64,000 nucleotides of DNA from Ignavibacteria bacterium (GTDB taxonomy: Bacteria > Bacteroidota > Ignavibacteria > OLB7): positions 310,001 to 374,000 of the forward strand of contig JACKAE010000004.1 of the NCBI GenBank assembly GCA_020635205.1. Reading direction: 5' to 3'. Made by a program: the position numbers and the translations under genes. Positions 44,825 to 53,807 of this stretch are shown here, in pieces (position 1 is the stretch's first letter; each line of letters begins with the position of its first letter). Below the pieces are notes generated by a model. The model did not search any database, was not told the DNA's origin, and saw nothing but the letters and a program-made list of their open reading frames with translations.

Positions 44825-44854
44825 AGAGCCGTGCTGGAGTCTGTCTTGCGGGGG

Positions 44855-45036
44855 GCGGTGATGGTGCAAGCGGAGGGATGAGTGCGGAGCCGTCAGTCCC
44901 GGCGAACATCTCGTGAGCGGGACGACAGGCGACAAGCGAGGACAGCAGCCAAGCCTTTACCGCGAAGGGCTGGTGCATTCACCCCGGTGATGCTGGCGGG
45001 TGCAGCGGTGCGGGGCATGACGGTTTGCCGGAAGCG
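44855..45036. repeat. Repeated non-coding element, copy A
   Basis: About 180 bp similar to 53808-53987. Shared blocks include GCCGTCAGTCCC, GCGACAAGCGAGGACAG, AGCCAAGCCTT and GCGGTGCGGGG. A stem GTCCC...GGGAC is kept in both copies although the loop between differs in length and sequence, which points to a conserved fold. Confidence 0.75.
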
Positions 45037-45383
45037 GATGCGTGAGGCAATCTGTCATGGTGGGATGGCAAGAAGCGCAACCCGCTCCGTTGTGATTGCC
45101 ATGCAGTGTTGGCTCCTGCCCCCTCAAACCATCAGCCATGAGTGTGGGAGGCGTGGCGGTTTGCCGGAGGCGAAGAGGAACGCAATCGACCATCGTTGGG
45201 GGGTGTGGTTCATTGCCGGAAACGGAACCGAAGGCAAGCTGCCACGGTGGGGGGTGTGAAGAGTGAGGAGATCATACCGGGCCGATATGCCCCCTTCACC
45301 GGCAGAACATTATCCAACATTAACCGGGATTACAATTTCAGGAATTCCCCATTCAGAGCTTGACTTTGCCGTAGGCTGGAAGA

Positions 45384-48089
45384 ATGATCCGAATGATTCA
45401 AAGCAGATCTGCTGGACAAGCCAAGGCATACTTTTCCGATGCCTTGTCGAAGTCCGACTACTACGTCAACCAACAGGAGCTATCTGGTTTCTGGGGTGGG
45501 CGGCTTTCTGCACGCCTTGGTCTCAGCGGGGAGACACGGAAAGACGACTTCTTCGCGCTCTGCGAGAACCAGCGACCGGGCACGGGCGAGAACCTCACCC
45601 CCCGGACACGGGCAAACCGGACGGTCGGATACGACATCAACTTTCACGCGCCAAAGTCGCTCTCGATCCTTCACGCAGTGTCAGGTGACGATCATATCCT
45701 CGACCTCTTCCGCGAGAGCGTGCGTGCGACCATGACCGAGATCGAGGCCGACAGCAAGACCCGCATCCGCCGGGACGGGGTGTACGATGATCGGGCAACC
45801 GGAGAACTCCTCTACGCCCACTTCGTCCACCAGACGGCCAGACCTGTTGACGGATCTCTCCCCGATCCACATTTGCATTCCCACTGCTTCGTGATGAACG
45901 CAACCTATGACCCGGTGGAAGAGAAGATCAAGGCCGGGCAGTTCCGCGACATCAAGCGGGACATGCCCTACTATCAGGCGAAGTTTCACAAGCGGCTTGC
46001 CGACAACATGACCGATCACGGCTACCAGACCCGCAAGACCGCCACCTCGTTCGAGGCGATGGGCGTGCCGCAACGGGTGATCGACCTTTTCTCCAAGCGC
46101 ACCGACGAGATTGGCCGGATCGCGAACGAGCGCGGGATCACGGATGCGAAGGAGAAAAGCGCACTGGGTGCACGCACCCGTGCGAAGAAACAGAAAGGAG
46201 CAACCATGGAGGAACTGAAAGCCGCATGGGTAGCGCAAATCCGCGCGCTACCCGCCGACAAGGGAGAGGACGGCAAGCAGACTGTCCGCTTCGCCCCTAC
46301 CCCGGAGACATCCACCCTCACCGCGCAGGAGTGCGTGAACTATGCCATCGACCACTGCTTCGAGCGAGCGTCCGTGATGGACGGCAAGCGCATTCTCGCA
46401 GTGGCCTACACCCGTGCATTGGAACACCCGGAAGTTTCCGTCGAGGAGATCGATGCTGCCTTCGCCGTCGATCAGCGCATCGTCAACGTCATGGAGGGAG
46501 GCCGTGCAATGTGTACGACACGCGATGTTCTGGCGGAGGAAAAACAGATGGTTGACCGCGCCCGTGCCGGACAGGGTACTGTCCGGCCTCTCTACGAAAC
46601 CGCACCGGAGAATTCGCTGCTGGGACAACAGGGTGAGGCCGTCACCCACATTCTCACCACACAGGATCGGGTGTCGATTATCCGGGGCAAGGCCGGTACG
46701 GGAAAGACCACCTTGATGAAAGAAGCCGTCCGCCTGATCGAGGAAGCCGGAAAGAACGTGATGGCCGTCGCCCCTACTGCACGGGCGTCACGCGGCGTCC
46801 TGAAAGAAGAGGGTTTTGAGAAGGCCACCACCGTCGCCCACTTGCTGGCCGATGTTTCCCTGCAAGCGCAACTGAAAGATCAGGTCTTGTGGGTGGATGA
46901 GGCAGGCTTGCTCGGCACGAAAGACATGACGGCTCTGCTTGATCTCACCGCGCGGATGAATGCCCGTTTGGTTCTCGCCGGAGATACACGCCAACATGCC
47001 AGCGTGATCCGGGGGGATGCCTTGCGCATTCTCAACACGGTTGCCGGTATTCCAGTGGCGGAGGTCTCAAAGATTTACCGCCAGCAACGTGAGCAGTTCA
47101 GATCAGCCGTCGAAGACCTCGGCGAGGGTCAGGTGGACAAAGCCTTCGCAAAGCTGGACGCGATGGGGAGCATCCGGGATATGCAGGATAGTACCTCCTC
47201 CCTTGTAGACGATTACATGGATGTCCTGCTGCGTGGGAAGTCCGCGCTGGTGATTTCTCCGACGCACAGTCAGGGGGACGAGATCACCGGACAGATCAGG
47301 GAGAAGTTGCGCGACAATGGAAAACTCGGCATCAAGGAGATCGCCGTGACACGGCTGCAGAACCGCAACCTGACGGAAGCTGAAAAATCAGATCCGCGCA
47401 ACTTCTCCCCCGGCGAGATCGTGCAGTTCACCCAGAATGCACCCGGCTTTCTGCGCGGGAGCCAGTGGAAGGTTGCGGGTGTGACGAAAGAGGGCGTTCA
47501 CGCTCGCAATGACAACGGGGTCACCCGCTCCCTTCCGCTCGACAAGAGTGACCGTTTCGATGTCCTGACCGAAGGCGTTATCCCGCTCTCCAAAGGGGAT
47601 ACTATCCGCATTACGCGCAACGGGTTTGACGCGGACAAGAAACCATTGAACAACGGGGACATCCTAACCGTCGTCTCTGTCTACAAGAGCGGGAGGATCA
47701 AGTTGCAAAACGCGCAGAGCCGGAATACCTATACGATCTCTGCCGACTTCGGCCACCTCGCCCATGCTCATTGCATCACGTCCTATGCCGCACAAGGCCG
47801 GACGGTGGATGAGGTCTTTGTCTATCAGCCCGCCGCCACCTTTCCGGCGACCGACGCGAAACAGTTCTACGTTTCCGTGTCGCGTGCGCGGGACGCCGTT
47901 CACATCTACACCGACGACAAGGAAGATTTGCTGCACCACGCCGCCGAACTCCGTGACCGTCAAAGCGCACTCGAACTGATTGGAAGGAACAGACATGCGG
48001 AACTGGTTCATCACCTCAACCACACGACCCCGACCATTACGCCGCCACAACCACCGAAAGGGAGAAACGGCCATGAGCCTGAAATATAA
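45384..48089 (+). CDS. MobF (TrwC-like) conjugative relaxase-helicase
   Basis: A 901-aa relaxase that nicks oriT and unwinds the transferred strand. In the N-terminal TrwC domain the catalytic tyrosine pair is YY at 26-27 and the metal triad is DPHLHSH (His163, His165, His167). The C-terminal helicase has Walker A GKAGTGKT at about 434-441, Walker B WVDEAGLLG and terminal helicase motifs ending YVSVSRARDAVHIYTDD. It is shorter than plasmid TraI. The gene follows the repeat-rich candidate oriT and precedes a small overlapping gene. Confidence 0.95.
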   Translation: MIRMIQSRSAGQAKAYFSDALSKSDYYVNQQELSGFWGGRLSARLGLSGETRKDDFFALCENQRPGTGENLTPRTRANRTVGYDINFHAPKSLSILHAVSGDDHILDLFRESVRATMTEIEADSKTRIRRDGVYDDRATGELLYAHFVHQTARPVDGSLPDPHLHSHCFVMNATYDPVEEKIKAGQFRDIKRDMPYYQAKFHKRLADNMTDHGYQTRKTATSFEAMGVPQRVIDLFSKRTDEIGRIANERGITDAKEKSALGARTRAKKQKGATMEELKAAWVAQIRALPADKGEDGKQTVRFAPTPETSTLTAQECVNYAIDHCFERASVMDGKRILAVAYTRALEHPEVSVEEIDAAFAVDQRIVNVMEGGRAMCTTRDVLAEEKQMVDRARAGQGTVRPLYETAPENSLLGQQGEAVTHILTTQDRVSIIRGKAGTGKTTLMKEAVRLIEEAGKNVMAVAPTARASRGVLKEEGFEKATTVAHLLADVSLQAQLKDQVLWVDEAGLLGTKDMTALLDLTARMNARLVLAGDTRQHASVIRGDALRILNTVAGIPVAEVSKIYRQQREQFRSAVEDLGEGQVDKAFAKLDAMGSIRDMQDSTSSLVDDYMDVLLRGKSALVISPTHSQGDEITGQIREKLRDNGKLGIKEIAVTRLQNRNLTEAEKSDPRNFSPGEIVQFTQNAPGFLRGSQWKVAGVTKEGVHARNDNGVTRSLPLDKSDRFDVLTEGVIPLSKGDTIRITRNGFDADKKPLNNGDILTVVSVYKSGRIKLQNAQSRNTYTISADFGHLAHAHCITSYAAQGRTVDEVFVYQPAATFPATDAKQFYVSVSRARDAVHIYTDDKEDLLHHAAELRDRQSALELIGRNRHAELVHHLNHTTPTITPPQPPKGRNGHEPEI

Positions 48090-48429
48090 ATTCAATCAAG
48101 GCGCAGAACCTCCCCCCCTCTCTGCCGAGGCCAACGCCCAGTATGAGAGCGAAGGGATGGTGCGCAACGTCTGCTTTATCCAGCCGGACGGCAAGCGTCA
48201 CTTCCTGAACTATGCCTATCTGATTGGCGGGGAACTGGCAGCGGGAAAGGAGAGCATTGCGCTCACCTTCTCCACCCATGCGGTCACGCTGAAAGGATAT
48301 AGGCTGGAAACACTGTTCAACGACCTTGCCACACACATGCAAAAGAACGTCACCGCCATCGACGAACGCTACGCCGCAACCATTGAGACCGGCAGCCATG
48401 TCACGGAGATCACGGTGAAAGCCCTATGA
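48073..48429 (+). CDS. Hypothetical protein overlapping relaxase 3' end
   Basis: A 118-aa protein with an AGGGAG ribosome-binding site 8 nt before its ATG. Start overlaps the relaxase stop by 17 nt, so the two are coupled. Sequence such as FLNYAYLIGGELAAGKESIALTFSTHAVTLKGYRLETLFNDLATHM resembles small mobile-element proteins but no family is assigned. Confidence 0.6.
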   Translation: MSLKYKFNQGAEPPPLSAEANAQYESEGMVRNVCFIQPDGKRHFLNYAYLIGGELAAGKESIALTFSTHAVTLKGYRLETLFNDLATHMQKNVTAIDERYAATIETGSHVTEITVKAL

Positions 48430-48512
48430 ACAGAATACAGGACAGACCGATCAGGCCGCCGCCATCATACAGAGCAAGTCATCGGCAGTATAAAAGAGCC
48501 TCGGATATGACC

Positions 48513-49253
48513 TTACGTGCGGTTGCGATAGAATTCGAGCGGGTCAGCAATAGCAGGCAACATGACGGGACCGTCGGTGTTATCGATGATCTTCATAAAG
48601 TATGCAAAGAGACGTTCAGAGTCAATCTCCTCGGTCATTGCCTCTGCCTGTGTTGAGGCATCCAAAAGATGAATGTCTTTCGATGCCTCATGGATCATTT
48701 TTGTAAAGAGATTATCAGTACTCGCGCGCAGTTCCTTGTCTGTCAATGAGATATAGCACTCAGAAAAGAAATTATATGCGGGAATAAATGCTTTGGGAAG
48801 TGAAAGATCGGGCAAGTACTCTATATCATCACAGTAGCGGTTCATGCATTCAGCATATATGCAGTGACGATCCTCCTCATCAGAGGATTGACTCGCAAGT
48901 TTTTCAACAGCTTCTTCAATCGTGTTTACTCCATATCGCTTCTGATAATAGGCTTCGATATGCAACCGCGATCGGGCGTGGGCACTGAGAAACACCTTGT
49001 TGAAAAATGTATCCATGTCCGCATTTGCGGGGTTAGCACCATGCGGGATAGATATGAGAAAGTCGTGGAGCTTTTGAAGGGTAATAGGGAAGTCCCCACA
49101 AAGTAGGACATTCATCGTATGGGTGATAAGATGGCAGAGTAAGGAACGTGGCCGCACCCCTTGCTCAACAAGAGGTGAACGTCCTGCTCGCTGGACGCCA
49201 TATCCAACCGTGTACCCTCTAATATAACCGTTCACAAATCCTGCTCCGTACAT
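48513..49253 (-). CDS. Hypothetical protein with GFxNGY N-terminal motif
   Basis: A 246-aa, mostly helical protein. Its N-terminus MYGAGFVNGYIRGYTVGYG recalls the GFNxGY motif of the small proteins at 37703 and 40718. A strong GGAGG lies just upstream of the Met at 49253, so this start is chosen over the longer frame. Function unknown; strand is opposite to the mobilization genes. Confidence 0.6.
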   Translation of the reverse strand: MYGAGFVNGYIRGYTVGYGVQRAGRSPLVEQGVRPRSLLCHLITHTMNVLLCGDFPITLQKLHDFLISIPHGANPANADMDTFFNKVFLSAHARSRLHIEAYYQKRYGVNTIEEAVEKLASQSSDEEDRHCIYAECMNRYCDDIEYLPDLSLPKAFIPAYNFFSECYISLTDKELRASTDNLFTKMIHEASKDIHLLDASTQAEAMTEEIDSERLFAYFMKIIDNTDGPVMLPAIADPLEFYRNRT

Positions 49254-49337
49254 GTTATCCTCCCGCATTTGAGAAAAATTATACATCCAACAGATTATCA
49301 TAAAACGGTCTCTATTTCAACAAAATCATTTTGACTC

Positions 49338-49949
49338 ATGGCAGATCATATTGAATATGCGAAGACAGCCCGCGCCTTGATAGCACAATTAGACGTGTGG
49401 ATCGATAACCACATATCAACCCAGCCAATTCCACCTGGCATGACTGATCCCGAAAAGGACGTGATGAGAATGCGACAGGGATTCCTTGTGGAGAAGGCAA
49501 CCCAATATGCCCAGGCCGAAACGGAAAAGTTGCCGGAGAAGGAACAGGATAATGCAATGAAAGAGGTCTACAATATACTGGATAGTCCGACATATGATCC
49601 AGAGAGATGCGGCCCATTGCAGGAAAGGCTTGACTCCGAGTTGGGACGTACATTGGATAGAGAATCAGTGGCCGCCACGCAACCGAAAGGAAAAGGGCTG
49701 TCGCAAGCAAGTATCCAGCCATCTCCCGCCGAAACATCCCGCGCTTCCCGCTTTGTCGAGGGCTTGCGGGGATACCAAGAGGGACAGAAGGATCAGAACC
49801 AGCCGGAACAGGGTAAGGAACAACCCGGCACTCTCTATTCCCGCTTTGCCGGATCGCTGCACGGGGTGAGGAATGCCTCACCGTCGCAAGAGACTCCCGC
49901 GCAGGATAGAAACCCGCCCAAGCCGCCGCCGGACAAGGACGACCGTTAG
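49338..49949 (+). CDS. Hypothetical helical protein with disordered tail
   Basis: A 203-aa protein with a helical N-terminal half (YAKTARALIAQLDVWIDNHIS... MRQGFLVEKATQYAQAETEKL) and a Pro/Gln/Lys-rich low-complexity C-terminus. No family recognised. Divergent from the gene at 48513. Confidence 0.5.
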   Translation: MADHIEYAKTARALIAQLDVWIDNHISTQPIPPGMTDPEKDVMRMRQGFLVEKATQYAQAETEKLPEKEQDNAMKEVYNILDSPTYDPERCGPLQERLDSELGRTLDRESVAATQPKGKGLSQASIQPSPAETSRASRFVEGLRGYQEGQKDQNQPEQGKEQPGTLYSRFAGSLHGVRNASPSQETPAQDRNPPKPPPDKDDR

Positions 49950-50020
49950 CGTAACACAAATAGCAGGCTCATGTTGAAGCACTGTTAATACATTCATCAT
50001 TAACCACTTGGAGGAAAGAA

Positions 50021-50227
50021 ATGCCTACGAACTACGAAATTATTCCTGTGCCAATTCCACCGGTTGTCAAGAATGAGGTACAAGCCCTTGAAAATTGGCT
50101 TGAACAAATGAGCAAAGAGGGGGGTGATCTGGTTTGCTTTATGCCTTCGCTTCGAGTCGATAAAGCACTGGCCATTTTCAGGGTACGAGAGAAAGGCCAA
50201 CAGCGATCAAGTGACGATTGGGATTAA
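50021..50227 (+). CDS. Small DUF4177-like protein
   Basis: A 68-aa protein with the layout of the short DUF4177 family: YEIIPVP... ALENWLEQMSKEGGDLVCF... AIFRVREK (beta, helix, beta). Purine-rich GGAGGAAAG lies just before the ATG. Role unknown. A bidirectional hairpin terminator follows. Confidence 0.55.
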   Translation: MPTNYEIIPVPIPPVVKNEVQALENWLEQMSKEGGDLVCFMPSLRVDKALAIFRVREKGQQRSSDDWD

Positions 50228-50247
50228 CCTTCACATGAAGGAGAAGT

Positions 50248-50275
50248 GGCCGGAACGCCTCGCGGCGTTCCGGCC
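50248..50275. terminator. Hairpin between convergent genes
   Basis: A perfect 12-bp stem GGCCGGAACGCC with its complement and a TCGC loop. It lies between the convergent genes at 50021 and 50282. There is no long T-run, so it may act mainly as an RNA-stabilising hairpin. Confidence 0.7.
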
Positions 50276-50281
50276 TGTCTC

Positions 50282-50560
50282 TTACTTCATCTTCGGCTTT
50301 GCCTTTTTCGGCTCTACTGCGGCAGGCTTCGCATTCAGGGTGAGGGATGTGCTGAAGGCTTTCCACAGGGCTTCGGAGAGTGCCAGCAGATCATCTCTTG
50401 AGAAGGATGACGTGCTCTGCGGTTTGCCTTGGGCATCGGTGTAGGTGCGTTGCAGCGTGAAGCTATGGAAGGCTTTCCCCTCGGCTGTCTGGTTCTCCCA
50501 GATGGTGACGGAAACGCGACCGCAGCGGATTTTGTCGAGGGGTGTGTTGGTCTTGGTCAT
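50282..50560 (-). CDS. Small conserved mobile-element protein
   Basis: A 92-aa protein with VSVTIWENQTAEGKAFHSFTLQRTYTDAQGKPQSTSSFSRDDLLALSEALWKAF and a Lys/Ala tail. The WxNxxxxGxxxxxxTLxRxYxDxxGxxxxxxSFxxxDLL pattern is widespread in small hypothetical proteins encoded near replication or conjugation genes; function unknown. A structured region lies in its 5' leader. Confidence 0.65.
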   Translation of the reverse strand: MTKTNTPLDKIRCGRVSVTIWENQTAEGKAFHSFTLQRTYTDAQGKPQSTSSFSRDDLLALSEALWKAFSTSLTLNAKPAAVEPKKAKPKMK

Positions 50561-51124
50561 AGTACTTCTCCTTTTCTGTTACGAGGTGGCGAGAGTGCCG
50601 CCTCTGTCATCGTCCAGACACCGCGATTGAGGGTCAGGGATGTCAAGAGGTTTTTTGGCTTTCGCGATGAATTGCCCCCTTTCGGGCAAGAGGAAAAAAC
50701 CTCTTGGCATGTGACCCGCGTGGTGTAGATGTCAGAGGGTAGGCGGGACTGTTGCAACCGTTGCATAACCGGAAAAGGAGGTGTGGCCAAGAGCGGCAAT
50801 GCTTCCCCGGAAAACGAGAGGATTGCGTTTTGCTTATTCTCCGGGAAAGGATGGTCGACGGTGCTTTCCTGTTCACGCAAGCGTTGCCCCGTCCCCGATC
50901 ACAAAGAACCGCAGAGACAACCACGTCATGGCAAGAGAGGATGCGTTTCGCTCTCCGAAGCCTTGCGGATTGAACAGAAACAATCTCACCCCGTGAAACT
51001 GGCGCAAAGCCGTTGTGGGCGGGGGCGGGTTGTTGCCAGTGAGGCAACAGGCCGGAACGTCGCGTTGTGTGGCTTTCGCTCCGCACCCCGCGCCTTTCAC
51101 TGTCAGCCGTGGGTAACGGAAAGA
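50561..51124. other. Non-coding region with nested hairpin
   Basis: No supported gene; open frames here are shadows. It holds a 17-bp-arm inverted repeat (50640-50656 with 50694-50710, one mismatch) that encloses a second stem TTGCCC...GGGCAA (50672-50689). This is about 80-150 nt upstream of the minus-strand gene at 50282, i.e. in its possible 5' leader. Confidence 0.6.
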
Positions 51125-51156
51125 CATGCCCCACCCTCCGGCGAGGGTGGGGCATG
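51125..51156 (-). terminator. Perfect 14-bp-arm hairpin after ArdA-like gene
   Basis: CATGCCCCACCCTC with its complement and a CGGC loop, 7 bp downstream of the ArdA-like stop. On the minus strand it is followed by TCTTTCC, a weak T-run, so a terminator or RNA-stabilising role fits. Confidence 0.7.
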
Positions 51157-51162
51157 TTGTCT

Positions 51163-51663
51163 CTACGGCCTGCGCCAGAATATCAGGTGTCCGGCAATCC
51201 AGCGAAAGTGGCATGTTTGCTTGAGTTCCTTAACAGCTTGCCATTTATCGAGCGTGATCGTTATCCCGGCTGGAATTTCCCCGAACGTCCCTTCTGCGGC
51301 ATACTGCCGGATTGTCTCTTGCAGTGCTGTCAGGTCAAAGACCTCAACATTGATCTCACCGGGAGGCTGGGAAAAATCATACAGCCCCAGAACTGTACTG
51401 TGTGTCACGATCACCCGGTATTTATCAATCTCTTTCCACGCTCTGAGGGCGATAAAGAACTCACCTAAGGTATCCTCCGTTATGTCCGAGACTTCAAACA
51501 AACATTGGTCGATAGAACTGCCTCCAAAAAATGAAAACGTAAAGTTGACATTCCTGCCCTGCTCGTGGTTACAAGCTCCCCTGTAATGCACGAACTCTGC
51601 ATAACTGGCGATAATAGCGTCCTTCCCCTCAACTCCATCCGGTGTTGCAATTAGCTGTACCAT
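51163..51663 (-). CDS. Divergent ArdA-like antirestriction protein
   Basis: A 166-aa acidic protein. Its second half aligns by eye with the ArdA at 51975: NVEVFDLTALQETIRQYAAEGTFGEIP matches DVDIYEVDTLRELAIQFVDEGEYGDIP, and both end in a His/Tyr-Phe-Ile-Ala-Gly-type segment (IAGHLIFWR versus IAGKRIVYR). The YIDYDAIARDL block of true ArdA is replaced. ArdA-type proteins mimic DNA and block type I restriction enzymes. This copy may have another target. Confidence 0.65.
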   Translation of the reverse strand: MVQLIATPDGVEGKDAIIASYAEFVHYRGACNHEQGRNVNFTFSFFGGSSIDQCLFEVSDITEDTLGEFFIALRAWKEIDKYRVIVTHSTVLGLYDFSQPPGEINVEVFDLTALQETIRQYAAEGTFGEIPAGITITLDKWQAVKELKQTCHFRWIAGHLIFWRRP

Positions 51664-51705
51664 CGTTCACGCTCCTTGTTGTTTGCGTTTCTGTTCACAT
51701 CGTTT

Positions 51706-51942
51706 TCAGTCTTCGTCATTGTCGCTGTCGTCAAGCCGTCCTTCACAGGTCATAAGGTGAAAGAGGCAGTATCCAAACTCCCGCGCGGCGTCCCCATAGC
51801 TCAGGCTCTGCCTGACCTGTCGGCCATAGGTGACGGTAAAGCAGTCTTTCCCTGTTTGCTCAATGATGAGGGGAAACGCTCCATCCTTCACCCGATATAC
51901 TTCTTTCGTTTTCATCTCTGTCATCGTTGTTCTCCTGTTCAT
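51706..51942 (-). CDS. Small hypothetical protein between ArdA genes
   Basis: A 78-aa protein: FTVTYGRQVRQSLSYGDAAREFGYCLFHLMTCEGRLDD. Family unknown to me. It has 32 bp to the ArdA gene and 42 bp to the ArdA-like gene, all on the minus strand, so it is probably part of one antirestriction operon. Confidence 0.6.
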   Translation of the reverse strand: MNRRTTMTEMKTKEVYRVKDGAFPLIIEQTGKDCFTVTYGRQVRQSLSYGDAAREFGYCLFHLMTCEGRLDDSDNDED

Positions 51943-51974
51943 GCGTGTTGTTCATCACGTCCCCCTCTTCTGCT

Positions 51975-52475
51975 CTATCCGCAACGGTACACAATGCGCT
52001 TTCCGGCTATGGTGGTTTCGGAATAGTTCACACCCAAATCACGGGCGATTGCATCGTAATCGATATAGTATTGCAGCTGCTCCGGGATGTCGCCGTATTC
52101 CCCTTCATCCACAAACTGTATTGCCAGTTCCCGGAGTGTGTCGACCTCGTATATATCCACGTCAAAATCGTATGGGTTACTGTCGGCCTCGATGATATAG
52201 CCACCGTTGGCGGCAACAATGACCCGTGTTTTCTCCTCCTCGTCCCACTCATCCGCCTTCTCGAAAAACAGTTCAAGCGTGGCTTGCGTGACCCCCATTG
52301 CCGCGAACAATTCACCGTCGATCTCTTCCCCGTCGATAAACAGGATTTCAAATTCCTCGACCACGTTTCCGAACCTGTCGCGTAAGGTTTCAGCTTTCTC
52401 CTGATAGTCGTCGAAACTGTTGAAGAAAAATCCTCTTGCGTCTCGGTTATAGGGCTGTGCAAATAGCTCTGTCAT
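51975..52475 (-). CDS. ardA: ArdA antirestriction protein
   Basis: A 166-aa very acidic DNA-mimic that inhibits type I restriction-modification enzymes on entry into a new host. The family motifs are strong: DDYQEKAE...GNVVEEFEILFIDGEEIDGELF, DVDIYEVDTLRELAIQFVDEGEYGDIPEQLQYYIDYDAIARDLGVNYSETTIAGKRIVYRCG. Length matches ArdA. Typical cargo of conjugative elements. Confidence 0.93.
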   Translation of the reverse strand: MTELFAQPYNRDARGFFFNSFDDYQEKAETLRDRFGNVVEEFEILFIDGEEIDGELFAAMGVTQATLELFFEKADEWDEEEKTRVIVAANGGYIIEADSNPYDFDVDIYEVDTLRELAIQFVDEGEYGDIPEQLQYYIDYDAIARDLGVNYSETTIAGKRIVYRCG

Positions 52476-52536
52476 AGTTTCACCTCATTCGTTCTTGCTC
52501 ATAGAGAATTCACCTGCGTTGTCGTGTCGGTGCGCT

Positions 52537-52556
52537 GCCCCGCCAAACGGCGGGGC
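52537..52556. terminator. GCCCCGCC-hairpin
   Basis: A perfect 8-bp stem GCCCCGCC with complement and an AAAC loop, downstream of the minus-strand gene at 52587. No T-run, so its terminating strength is uncertain. Confidence 0.5.
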
Positions 52557-52586
52557 TGGTTGCGCTTGTCGTGGTCTACGCCTATT

Positions 52587-52778
52587 TCAGAACCGCAAAC
52601 GCTCGCGCCATTCATCCGGCTGCCATTTCTTGCCCTTTGGCGGTCGTGCCTCCTTGAGGGTCTGGCGGTGAGTGGTTGCAAACTTCTTCTGCACCTCCGG
52701 CGATGGCCAGACACCCCAATGAAGGTGATACAGGTCGCAGAACGTCCGCCAGAGTTCCCATTCAAGGAGTTCTTTCAC
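52587..52778 (-). CDS. Small hypothetical protein
   Basis: A 63-aa Trp-rich basic protein (ELLEWELWRTFCDLYHLHWGVWPSPEVQKKF) starting with GTG. No family assigned. Plausible because the composition is protein-like and it sits in the same orientation as its neighbours. Confidence 0.45.
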   Translation of the reverse strand: MKELLEWELWRTFCDLYHLHWGVWPSPEVQKKFATTHRQTLKEARPPKGKKWQPDEWRERLRF

Positions 52779-52841
52779 CGTTGCCCGTGAGGCAAGGGGG
52801 CTATCTGCCTGTATCTCTTTCTCTTTCTCTTCCAGATCATA

Positions 52842-53198
52842 TTATTCCTCCCTTGATTCTCTTCTTCTTCCCTCTTTCAATTCCCTTCGGTAAATGCGCT
52901 GCAATACGTCATCGTGCCGCCGATTTTGCCCCGTTGTCGTCCTCCCCCACCATGCCCCGTATTTTGACCGCAATACGGGTTTCCCCTCCCTCTCCAGTGC
53001 GTCCAGAAGCCAGGAATCCACAATCCACCACTCGAACACTTCCCGATATTCCTCCTCTTCCTCGTCGTAGATATTTATCACGTCCTCGATTGAGAGAATT
53101 CCGCGTTTCAAAAGCTCCTCGACAAGTATCGACTGGCTGTGAGTCACTTTTGCCTCGACCCATTCCCGATATTCCCGTTCATTCCTTACGTCTTGCAT
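52842..53198 (-). CDS. Hypothetical acidic-then-basic small protein
   Basis: A 118-aa protein starting MQDVRNEREYREWVEAKV with GGGGAG a few nt upstream. Contains a glutamate run (DEEEEEYREVFEWWIVDSWLLDALE) and a basic C-terminus. The open frame runs 48 codons further but that part is G/P-rich and not protein-like. Function unknown. Confidence 0.55.
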   Translation of the reverse strand: MQDVRNEREYREWVEAKVTHSQSILVEELLKRGILSIEDVINIYDEEEEEYREVFEWWIVDSWLLDALEREGKPVLRSKYGAWWGRTTTGQNRRHDDVLQRIYRRELKEGRRRESREE

Positions 53199-53435
53199 CG
53201 TCTCCCCTCTTTTCTTTTTTGTGGGCTGTGGTTCTTGCGCGCCGCGTCCTTCGCGCCGCCATGAACCTCTGCCCGTCGGCGAGACCGGGGTGAGCAAGGT
53301 CAAGGCCGGAGCGTGGGGAGGGGCATCACCCGGCCTGCACAAACGAGCGGAGCGAGAGCGGAAGGTTGGGGAGACCCCACGCGGAGCACGTGAGCGGAGC
53401 GAAGCCTTGACGGCGCGAGGGGGGACCCCTAAAGC

Positions 53436-53460
53436 AAAAAGCCGCGATGAAGCGGCCTTT
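53436..53460 (-). terminator. Hairpin with T-run on the minus strand
   Basis: GCCGC-loop-GCGGC followed on the minus strand by TTTTTGCTTT, with AAAGGCC extending the stem. It probably stops transcription coming down from dnaE2. Confidence 0.7.
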
Positions 53461-53807
53461 CACGTCAGCGTCGCATGATGCGACCTCGATTGTTCTTTGC
53501 GTTAGTGATCGTCACCCGGCAGGGACAAGACCTGTCCGCAGGGCTTGGTGGAACAGCACCGGGAGGGGCTGCGGAATAGAGCACGCCCCCGAAGGGGAAA
53601 CGCCCAATCGGCTCAAGAGGAACTCTCCGTGATGTCAGGGAATGTGCAGCATTAAAGAGAATGACAACAACAGAATTCTGTGAAGCTCTCTTGCCCTACC
53701 GTGATTTTGAAACCTCCTTCTATTCCGGGAGAGAAGGCACGATCTGACACAGACAGAGCAGCACACAAAGGACAATAGAATGCCACCCTTTCACCCCTGT
53801 GGGTTGT

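Larger units (their letters stand above)
44726..45383. other. Non-coding region, candidate oriT
   Basis: 658 bp without a supported gene, directly upstream of the relaxase. It contains a perfect inverted repeat (44739), two palindromic direct repeats (44780 and 44807), a 180-bp element repeated at 53808, and three loose copies of GGTTTGCCGGAAGCGGA-like sequence near 45019, 45155 and 45208. This density of repeats next to a MobF relaxase is what an oriT usually looks like, but no nick-site consensus was proven. Confidence 0.5.

Noticed and set aside
44882..45259. 125-aa open frame in the candidate oriT
   Set aside because: Arg/Gly-rich low complexity across repeated non-coding elements; no ribosome-binding site or family.
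50729..51586. 285-aa plus-strand frame
   Set aside because: Overlaps the ArdA-like gene antisense and a palindromic non-coding region; composition not protein-like.
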